Origin: CAYPGT01 sp964512985
GTDB taxonomy: Bacteria; Cyanobacteriota; Vampirovibrionia; LMEP-6097
Assembly (NCBI GenBank): GCA_964512985.1
Contig: CAZELI010000009.1
Coordinates: 1-64,000 of the forward strand
Length of the DNA: 64,000 bases
Direction: 5' to 3'
The position numbers and the translations under genes were made by a program. The notes under the pieces are model-generated. The model was not told the DNA's origin, did no database searches, and saw only the letters and a program-made list of their open reading frames with translations. Positions 58,339 to 64,000 of this stretch are shown here, one piece after another. Each line of letters opens with the position of its first letter. Position 1 is the stretch's first letter.

Positions 58339-59226
58339 ATGGAGATTAATAAACAGATCAGATTAAGATTCCTTTTCAATGCATTGTTGATCACATTGTT
58401 TCTTGGTGCCCCAATTCCTTTCTTCTCCCAAATAGTAAAAGAGATCCCAATTATTAGTCTCATACTTGGTGAAGTTAGTTTGATATTTTTAGTTATATTA
58501 GCTAGTTTTCCTAAGGCTGGTATTAGAGACATCATCAAGATTGGTTGCTACTATATGTTCTTTATTGGGACTTGTTTTGCTTTATTGAGTTTTATTCCAG
58601 TAGAAGCTAAATATAAATTATTTGCTTTTGATGCGTTTGAAGGATTCATGCCTAATTTAGTTTCTATTAATTTAGTTGGTTTGATTATTCTCAATACTGT
58701 TGCTTGTTTATTCTTTGGGATGGAGCTTAGTCGTAAAGTTCCAGCTAGCATGAAGACTCGAGAAGTAGAACAGCTTGATGATGTACAAGCGACAGCACAG
58801 AAAGCAAGAGCAAGTGAAGAAATTAAACAAGAAGTTAATTCGTTATTTGATCTTTACTTGAAGGATTATAAATTAGGCAAGCTTGAAGAAAATGACAAGC
58901 TAGAAAACTTAGAGAGAGCTTTACTTGAGAATATGGATACTGATATCAGTGGTGCTATGTGCGCTGATAAAGAAGGTAAGTTACTTGAAGACACAGTCTT
59001 CGCTTGGAGTGGTTATTCTAAAGAAAATTTACTAGAAGTATTTAATGCCCAAAGCCAAAACTCTAAAGATCTAGGTACAGGAAGATTATGCCAAATATTA
59101 TTCCAAGATAGTAATAACTGGTATATGGTTGCTAAATTCAGAGGTAATTATTTGATGCTACAAACTGAAAGTATAGACCCCGCGCCCTTGCTAGAAACTA
59201 GTTATAGAGTTTTCAAGGCGGTGTAA
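58339..59226 (+). CDS. Membrane-anchored protein with possible roadblock/LC7-like C-terminal domain
   Basis: A 295-residue protein with four hydrophobic segments in residues about 1-135 (FNALLITLFLGAPIPFF, ISLILGEVSLIFLVIL, YYMFFIGTCFALLSFI, LVGLIILNTVACLFF), then a charged helix and a soluble C-terminus. The last 90 residues (ISGAMCADKEGKLLED...LCQILFQDSNNWYMVAKF) recall roadblock/LC7 domains, but weakly. TAATAT lies 7 nt before the ATG. It lies between pheT and pilT, each separated by family 1 palindromes, so it appears monocistronic. A link to pili is possible only from location. Confidence 0.6.
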   Translation: MEINKQIRLRFLFNALLITLFLGAPIPFFSQIVKEIPIISLILGEVSLIFLVILASFPKAGIRDIIKIGCYYMFFIGTCFALLSFIPVEAKYKLFAFDAFEGFMPNLVSINLVGLIILNTVACLFFGMELSRKVPASMKTREVEQLDDVQATAQKARASEEIKQEVNSLFDLYLKDYKLGKLEENDKLENLERALLENMDTDISGAMCADKEGKLLEDTVFAWSGYSKENLLEVFNAQSQNSKDLGTGRLCQILFQDSNNWYMVAKFRGNYLMLQTESIDPAPLLETSYRVFKAV

Positions 59227-59246
59227 ATACGAGATGATTCGATTCC

Positions 59247-59356
59247 GTCATCCTGAGGAGCAACCGTAGGTTGCGACGTAAGGATCCACTACAACTAATA
59301 GACTATTTAATGAGAGTGGATCCTTACGGTCGGGCTTCGCCCTCCCTCAGGATGAC
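59247..59356. repeat. Family 1 palindromic element
   Basis: Left cassette GCAACCGTAGGTTGC, right cassette GGGCTTCGCCC. It begins 20 nt after the stop of the preceding gene. Confidence 0.92.
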
Positions 59357-59409
59357 GAAGGTAACTACTCTTGCTCTATTGAACCTTTTCTTAGGGTATA
59401 TTTAATACT

Positions 59410-60495
59410 ATGATCGATAAACTACTTAAATTGGTGATTGATAATGGTGCAAGTGATTTGCATATTGCTACTAATGAACCGCCAATTCTAAGAATTAATG
59501 GTTCGCTCCAGAGAACGGATTTTGCGCCATTGAATAAAGAACAAGTTAAAGCTCTTTGTTATAGTTTTTTGACTAAGCATCAACAAGAAATTTTAGAGGC
59601 TACCCACGAATTAGATCTCTCTTATGGTGTGGAAGGACTTGGTAGATTTAGGATTAATGTTTTTCAAGACAGGATCGGTTATGCTGCTGCTTTAAGGATT
59701 ATTACGGAGACTATTCCATCATTAGAGCAATTAGGCTTGCCAGCTACTACTAAGGATATCGCAAAACTCCCTCGTGGATTGGTTTTGGTTACAGGTCCTA
59801 CTGGATCTGGTAAGTCGACTACCCTTGCTGCGATGATTGATTGGATTAATACGCATAGATCAGAGCATATTCTTACTATTGAAGACCCGATAGAGTTTGT
59901 ACATAAATCTAAGAAGAGTCTTATTAACCAGCGTGAATTAGGCAATGATACGCATAGTTTTAGTGCTGCCCTGAGATCTGCTCTACGTGAGGATCCTGAT
60001 GTAATTCTAATCGGTGAGATGCGAGACTTAGAGACTATCTCGCTTGCGGTGACAGCAGCCGAGACGGGACACTTAGTGTTTGGTACTTTGCACACTAGCT
60101 CAGCAGCTTCTACCATAGATAGACTTATCGATGTGTTCCCGCATGAACAACAGACACAGATTAGGATTCAGCTCAGTGGCTCACTTAAGGCTGTACTTTC
60201 ACAGACACTTCTCAAGAAGAAAGATGGTAAGGGAAGATCTATGGCAATGGAGATCATGGTTGTGACTCCTGGTATTGCTAACTTAATTCGAGAGGGTAAG
60301 ACTAGCCAGATTTATTCTGCGATTCAAACTGGACGCAAGGAAGGAATGCAAACCCTCGAAGCTGCGCTTGCTGAACTTTATAGACAAGGCAATGTAAGAG
60401 TGGAAGATATACTTTCTAAGAGTTCTAAACCTGATGAACTGAAGAATTTACTCGGCTCTGATGTAATCACTCAAGAATTGATACAGGCAATTTAG
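59410..60495 (+). CDS. pilT: Type IV pilus retraction ATPase PilT
   Basis: PilT is a hexameric ATPase that depolymerises type IV pili to power twitching motility and DNA uptake. The 361-residue protein has a PAS-like N-domain (GASDLHIATNEPPILRINGSL), Walker A in GPTGSGKSTTLAAMIDWI, the Asp box TIEDPIEFVH, Walker B in LREDPDVILIGEMRD, the His box in ETGHLVFGTLHTSSA, and GIANLIREGKTSQI, matching the PilT-specific AIRNLIRE motif. TATATT lies 7 nt before the ATG. The prepilin peptidase gene at 62926 is also pilus-related. Confidence 0.95.
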   Translation: MIDKLLKLVIDNGASDLHIATNEPPILRINGSLQRTDFAPLNKEQVKALCYSFLTKHQQEILEATHELDLSYGVEGLGRFRINVFQDRIGYAAALRIITETIPSLEQLGLPATTKDIAKLPRGLVLVTGPTGSGKSTTLAAMIDWINTHRSEHILTIEDPIEFVHKSKKSLINQRELGNDTHSFSAALRSALREDPDVILIGEMRDLETISLAVTAAETGHLVFGTLHTSSAASTIDRLIDVFPHEQQTQIRIQLSGSLKAVLSQTLLKKKDGKGRSMAMEIMVVTPGIANLIREGKTSQIYSAIQTGRKEGMQTLEAALAELYRQGNVRVEDILSKSSKPDELKNLLGSDVITQELIQAI

Positions 60496-60507
60496 AGTGT
60501 CTTTCAC

Positions 60508-60607
60508 GTCATCTTGAGGGAGGGCGAAGCCCGACCGTAAGGATCCACTATTAAACCGTAGTTAGTGGATCCTTACGTCGTCGCCTTCGGCTCCTCCTCA
60601 GGATGAC
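60508..60607. repeat. Family 1 palindromic element (inverted)
   Basis: Starts GTCATCTTGAGG, with left cassette GGGCGAAGCCC and right cassette GTCGCCTTCGGCTC. It begins 12 nt after the pilT stop. Confidence 0.9.
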
Positions 60608-60727
60608 GACAGCATGGATATTCAATTTATAAACATGAGAAATCTTTAATAGATTAATCACCCCTATCCAAGTAAAATAACATCTGTGGAATTAATAGGC
60701 TTTGTGTTTCTTTATATTATTCATTTG

Positions 60728-61318
60728 GTGTTTTTTGCGCCAGGCAATTTAGTAGATTGGCAGATCAAACTTTATTTACAACTTAGATTACTGAAGATAG
60801 ATGGTTATCGCGCAGAAGCGATACAACCTAATAGTCTTGATGTACATCTTGGTCGCCATTTTGCGAGGCAAAAGGCTGATGGTAGTTTTGAGACCTTCAC
60901 AGCTGACTATATAGTTTTGGATCCAGATGATTTTGTACTTGCAACTACAGAAGAATATTTTTACTTCCCAGAATATATTCATGGAGTGCTTCAGGGTAAA
61001 AGTTCATGGGCACGTTTAGGACTCTACGTAGAGTCTGCAGGGCTCTTTGATAGTGGCTTTGAGGGAGAGGGTGTAGTAGAACTTACGAATCAAGGGAACT
61101 CTCCGTTAACGCTAGAAGCTGGCAAGGCTATTGCTCAGATGATATTTATGAAGAACCTTGTAGTCGCTCATCCTTACGGTAAGAAGAAGCACGGTAATAG
61201 TAATTACCAAGGACAACGCGGCGCCCGTCAGAGCGCACTAGACAACGTTATCGCCAAGGATAAAGAGAGACTAGCACAGATGAGTATGGTTACAACACAA
61301 TCTGCTGAGCGCAATTAG
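60728..61318 (+). CDS. dcd: dCTP deaminase
   Basis: Dcd deaminates dCTP to dUTP for thymidylate synthesis. From the GTG at 60728 the product has 196 residues and begins near FFAPGNLVDWQIKLYL, aligned with the usual Dcd N-terminus; a TATATT lies 9 nt upstream. The frame opens earlier, at a GTG at 60686, which would add 14 hydrophobic residues. Motifs are IQPNSLDVHLGRHF, VLQGKSSWARLGLYVESAG, and FEGEGVVELTNQGNSPLTLEAG, holding the catalytic Ser/Arg and Glu. The C-terminal YQGQRGARQS is also typical. The bifunctional dCTP deaminase/dUTPase form is not excluded. Confidence 0.9.
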   Translation: MFFAPGNLVDWQIKLYLQLRLLKIDGYRAEAIQPNSLDVHLGRHFARQKADGSFETFTADYIVLDPDDFVLATTEEYFYFPEYIHGVLQGKSSWARLGLYVESAGLFDSGFEGEGVVELTNQGNSPLTLEAGKAIAQMIFMKNLVVAHPYGKKKHGNSNYQGQRGARQSALDNVIAKDKERLAQMSMVTTQSAERN

Positions 61319-61358
61319 GCTCGTACCTAGGATCCGACATAAATCTTAATAACCAACT

Positions 61359-61405
61359 GTATAATATAGTTATCAAAACCAATAAATTAGGGTACTATAT
61401 TATAC
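61359..61405. promoter_or_regulatory. Inverted repeat overlapping the XRE-gene promoter
   Basis: GTATAATATAGT (61359-61370) and ACTATATTATAC (61394-61405) are exact reverse complements, and the second ends at the ATG at 61406. Each arm contains a -10-like box, so binding of the regulator could block transcription. A similar TATATTATAC lies at 61927-61936. Confidence 0.6.
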
Positions 61406-61840
61406 ATGGGAAAGAAAACCACAATTCAAACTCCAAAGCTAAGCTCTATACTTAAGGAGCTGGGTGAAAATATTCGTCTGGCAAGACTACGCAGGCATAT
61501 CTCGACAATAATGCTCGCCCAGAGAGCTGGTATGACGAGGATGACCTTGCGTGCTATCGAGAAGGGTGAACCAACAGTAAGTTTCGGCGCTTACGCTAAT
61601 GTACTTTTTAGCCTTGGGCTAGAGAAAGATTTATTACTTATTGCGAAGGATGATGAGCTGGGTCGTAAACTTCAAGACATAGAATTGCTTTGTAAGAAAT
61701 TAAAGCCTCAAAATAAAGAAAAAATATCAAAACCTAGAACTCATTCTCGAAGCAACCGTGAAGAGCAAGAAGCTATTAAGGCGTTTGATAAAGCTAAGAA
61801 ATCCAAAAAGAAAAGCTATACCTCTAAATCAAATGCTTAA
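61406..61840 (+). CDS. XRE-family DNA-binding protein (HipB-like)
   Basis: The 144-residue protein has an HTH_XRE domain at about 12-75: LGENIRLARLRRHISTIMLA, QRAGMTRMTLRAIEKGEPTVSF, and YANVLFSLGLEKDLLLIA. The 'LRAIEKGEP' and 'LGLE..L' pattern resembles HipB-type antitoxins, but no HipA-like kinase follows. The tail (about 95-144) is strongly basic (KAKKSKKKSYTSKS) and may bind nucleic acid non-specifically. An inverted repeat over the promoter suggests autorepression. It converges with the folK-rimI fusion. Confidence 0.8.
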   Translation: MGKKTTIQTPKLSSILKELGENIRLARLRRHISTIMLAQRAGMTRMTLRAIEKGEPTVSFGAYANVLFSLGLEKDLLLIAKDDELGRKLQDIELLCKKLKPQNKEKISKPRTHSRSNREEQEAIKAFDKAKKSKKKSYTSKSNA

Positions 61841-61930
61841 AGAGACAAATAAAATTAGAAACAAAAAATGACCCACGATTTCAGTTCTTGTATAAAATAG
61901 CTACCAAAATTCAATTATTTGTCCATTATA

Positions 61931-62947
61931 TTATACAAAGTTAGAAGCCAACTTCCCCACCTGCTCCAAGTAGTTTCTCTGAAACTTTTCATCTTGAATG
62001 CTTTCGGTCCAGAGTAATAGGGCAGCTTCGCCGTCGCTTTCATAGTAATTCTTGCGAATGCCTTGGCGCTGGAATTGATATCTCTCGTAAAGGTCTTGGG
62101 CAGCTTGATTGCTTAAACGTACTTCAAGAGTAATAGCTTTGATCTCAGATTCTATAGCTTGATTAATAAGAGCCACGATAATGGATTCAGCAATCTTCTT
62201 ACGGCGTTGATCAGGGTCGGTGCCGAGAGTCATGATATGCATTTCATCTAAGATCAACCATGCGCCGCCGTAACCAAGTATCTTACCAGTGGGTTGCTTT
62301 GCTTGAAGCTCTTCCGCTACTAAATAAATCGCATTAGGGTTAGCAAGTTCATTAGCAAATATATTACGCGTCCAATGCATGATCCCGAATACCTTCGGGT
62401 CCATTGCTGCTACCTCATCTAAGTCAGCTAAATACATGCGTCTAATTCGATAATTAGGATTAGCTTCTAGAACCTTGATAGCTTTCTGTTTACAGATGGC
62501 TTTTAGTGGAGATTCTAATTCTGCTAAAGGTTTCATCACAAAGTCTCTTTCTTGCATCCTTGGATGCGGAAGTTCTAATTTATCATCTTTGATCTTAATA
62601 TTAGCATATTTAAGTAGGTCTAGGTCTATCTTGCGAGCTTGTTTGCGACCACGTAGATTACGCTCAGGATCTATCTTAGATTCTATTTCTAATAGCAGCT
62701 CTAATAATTCATGCGGACCAAGTTTAGTATCTAGCTTCGCTACCCCATTTAAGAAATCATCAGGACCAGCGCCTTCTATAGCAGGATTCTCGTGCCAGTT
62801 AGAGACTCGAATGACCTTCACGCTTGCATGCTCATTAAGTAACTTAAGTGCTAATTCTAAGTTGCTAACTCTATCACCTAGATTGGAACCCAATGCAATA
62901 AAGGCTATTGTAGAATTGTAGGGGTATGTATGCTCTTCTTCTATCAC
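61931..62947 (-). CDS. folK: Fusion of HPPK (FolK) and a RimI-like GNAT acetyltransferase
   Basis: The 338-residue protein joins two enzymes. Residues about 10-160 are 6-hydroxymethyl-7,8-dihydropterin pyrophosphokinase of folate synthesis: TIAFIALGSNLGDRVSNLELA, NGVAKLDTKLGPHELL, the RGRKQARKIDLDLLKY metal and ATP site, and LPHPRMQERDFVMKPLAEL. Residues about 170-320 are a GNAT domain: IRRMYLADLDEVAAMDP, MHIMTLGTDPDQRRKKIAESI (acetyl-CoA loop) and LEVRLSNQAAQDLYERYQFQ, followed by RKNYYESDGEAALLLW. This matches RimI, which acetylates ribosomal protein S18. The frame is continuous. The start is a GTG at 62947, overlapping the divergent prepilin peptidase start by 22 bp. Confidence 0.88.
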   Translation of the reverse strand: MIEEEHTYPYNSTIAFIALGSNLGDRVSNLELALKLLNEHASVKVIRVSNWHENPAIEGAGPDDFLNGVAKLDTKLGPHELLELLLEIESKIDPERNLRGRKQARKIDLDLLKYANIKIKDDKLELPHPRMQERDFVMKPLAELESPLKAICKQKAIKVLEANPNYRIRRMYLADLDEVAAMDPKVFGIMHWTRNIFANELANPNAIYLVAEELQAKQPTGKILGYGGAWLILDEMHIMTLGTDPDQRRKKIAESIIVALINQAIESEIKAITLEVRLSNQAAQDLYERYQFQRQGIRKNYYESDGEAALLLWTESIQDEKFQRNYLEQVGKLASNFV

Positions 62948-64000
62948 TTTATAAATTCTTCTTGCTTATTATCGCATTTTTATTTGGTAGTTTCACTAAT
63001 GTACTTATATATAGAATTCCGCGCGAGGAATCTCTCCTGCGACCTAGATCTCATTGCCCTGAATGCAAGTATCAGCTTAAGTGGTATGAGAATATTCCAG
63101 TACTAAGTTATATCTTTCTGAAAGCTAAATGTAGTAATTGTCATACTCATATTCCTGCACGATATTTAATTGTAGAAATCATTGTAGGACTATTAGGAGC
63201 TTGCTTCATTGATAAGATTCATCATCTTGCTGAGTATCTCTTCATTATGATAGTTATCTCAGCAGTAGTTGCCATGGCGTTTATAGATCATAAGCATCAT
63301 AAGCTACCGCATGTACTTAGCTACTCAAGTATAATCATCGCGTTTGTTTATATTGGCTTCTGTGGATCGCCTTATTATAAGCCTTTACAGGCATTTTTAA
63401 TCTTGCTTAACGCGAACTATATATGGTGGTTCATTGGCGTACCTTTAGAAGTTATAAAAAATTTCTCAATCTTGCTTATCTCTCTTGCTAACTTGTTTTC
63501 AGCGCTTAGTTTTTTTGGTATAAGTATTTTTAGTTTAGATTGTTTCACTCACATGATGAACCTAGTTTATTTTAGAGCGAAGGCTTTGAAGATTACGCCA
63601 GTAGCTTTATGTTTCAAGAACGATTTTTTAACCAAGCACATCACTTACTTATATTTAGCTTTAGTGTTAGTGGAGATTCTATTAGTCTATAATTCTCCTA
63701 TATATGGATTCTTTTGGTTTAATTTGCTTATAGGTTTGTCGTATTTTATCAACGAGATAGTTTTTGAATATCTGTTAAACCGTAACTTAAGCGAAGCGAG
63801 AGCGGTGGAAGAAGAGCAGGGCTCTACGGTCTTTGGCGGTGGGGACACTGTATTAGTAAGTCTTATTGCGATAATACTCGGTCCAGTGAACGCTTTAGTA
63901 GTTCTGCTTACTGCGTTTTATATTGCTCTAATTTATTACGTCATACTCAAGATATCGTCTATTTTTGATAAGAAAACTCAAGCCAAATCTTCTAAATATA
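62926..64000 (+). CDS. pilD: Prepilin peptidase, truncated by the window end
   Basis: From the ATG at 62926 (MYALLLSLYKFFLLIIAFLF) at least 358 residues are visible, open at the end. The enzyme cleaves and N-methylates type IV prepilins in the membrane. FGSFTNVLIYRIPR, the zinc-type CPEC...CSNC pairs, the first catalytic Asp in AMAFIDHKHHKLPHV and the second in VFGGGDTVLVS are all present. Between the two aspartates lie about 190 residues with several extra membrane segments, against about 60-70 usually. It overlaps the folK-rimI start head to head. With pilT it supports type IV pili. Confidence 0.9.
   Translation, partial: MYALLLSLYKFFLLIIAFLFGSFTNVLIYRIPREESLLRPRSHCPECKYQLKWYENIPVLSYIFLKAKCSNCHTHIPARYLIVEIIVGLLGACFIDKIHHLAEYLFIMIVISAVVAMAFIDHKHHKLPHVLSYSSIIIAFVYIGFCGSPYYKPLQAFLILLNANYIWWFIGVPLEVIKNFSILLISLANLFSALSFFGISIFSLDCFTHMMNLVYFRAKALKITPVALCFKNDFLTKHITYLYLALVLVEILLVYNSPIYGFFWFNLLIGLSYFINEIVFEYLLNRNLSEARAVEEEQGSTVFGGGDTVLVSLIAIILGPVNALVVLLTAFYIALIYYVILKISSIFDKKTQAKSSKY

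Noticed and set aside
1..64000. tRNA, rRNA, CRISPR arrays, prophage or insertion sequences.
   Set aside because: Reading both strands I recognised no T-loop/anticodon pattern, no regularly spaced repeats with unique spacers, and no transposase or phage structural gene. A tRNAscan or Infernal run would be decisive.

Overview
The window is an AT-rich bacterial chromosome segment (GC was not computed) that is densely coded on both strands and uses the standard bacterial code. The best single clue to the organism is the response regulator at 7508-8245. Its receiver and DNA-binding domains read like cyanobacterial RpaA, yet no photosynthesis gene is present. Together with a CdaA-type diadenylate cyclase, a cyanobacterial-style MlaF/TGD3-like ATPase, RodA/PBP2, PilT and a prepilin peptidase, this suggests a non-photosynthetic relative of Cyanobacteria (Melainabacteria/Vampirovibrionia). 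That assignment is an inference from remembered sequences. Other genes look acquired: an ispG close to the proteobacterial type, an arginine succinyltransferase (AST) gene set, and AAA-ATPase/PD-(D/E)XK proteins.

Layout. 0-10 kb: a PDZ lipoprotein, nadA, rpmF, an orphan Opp/Dpp permease, tatC behind a RelE/RHH toxin-antitoxin pair, cimA, a glycine-zipper protein, the RpaA-like regulator and cdaA. 10-20 kb: lysA, a Sir2-like fusion protein next to a retropepsin-like protease pair, nadE, gpmI, mtnA, ndk and rpsP. 20-32 kb: a 1.4 kDa-residue-scale (about 1417 aa) helicase-nuclease, dapB, an AAA-ATPase with a decayed neighbour, rph, an ABC importer core and a membrane protein of unknown function. 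33-47 kb: dnaX (apparent +1 frameshift), mlaF, mrdA, an M23 peptidase, rodA, ispG, yebC, elbB and clpB. 47-55 kb: astB facing away from a hemerythrin-like gene, astA and astD, then an AAA ATPase, an M20 hydrolase and a methyltransferase. 55-64 kb: pheT, pilT, dcd, an XRE regulator, a folK-rimI fusion and a prepilin peptidase cut by the window end.

Two genome-wide habits stand out. First, several families of imperfect palindromes of about 100 bp are scattered through the window. The main family (GTCATCCTGAGG...) has eight full copies, six of them 6-21 nt after a stop codon. Their two arms carry small exchangeable hairpin cassettes. Half units of these families lie in frame inside ispG and mtnA, as Rickettsia palindromic elements do. 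Second, more than twenty genes have a -10-like TAnnnT box (often preceded by GC or TGC) only about 5-11 nt before the start codon and no Shine-Dalgarno, which suggests widespread leaderless mRNAs.

Functional links: NAD synthesis (nadA, nadE), lysine/DAP synthesis (dapB, lysA), isoleucine precursor synthesis (cimA), cell-wall elongation (mrdA, rodA, M23), type IV pili (pilT, prepilin peptidase) and arginine catabolism (astA, astB, astD; astC and astE not seen). No tRNA, rRNA, CRISPR array, transposase or prophage was recognised.
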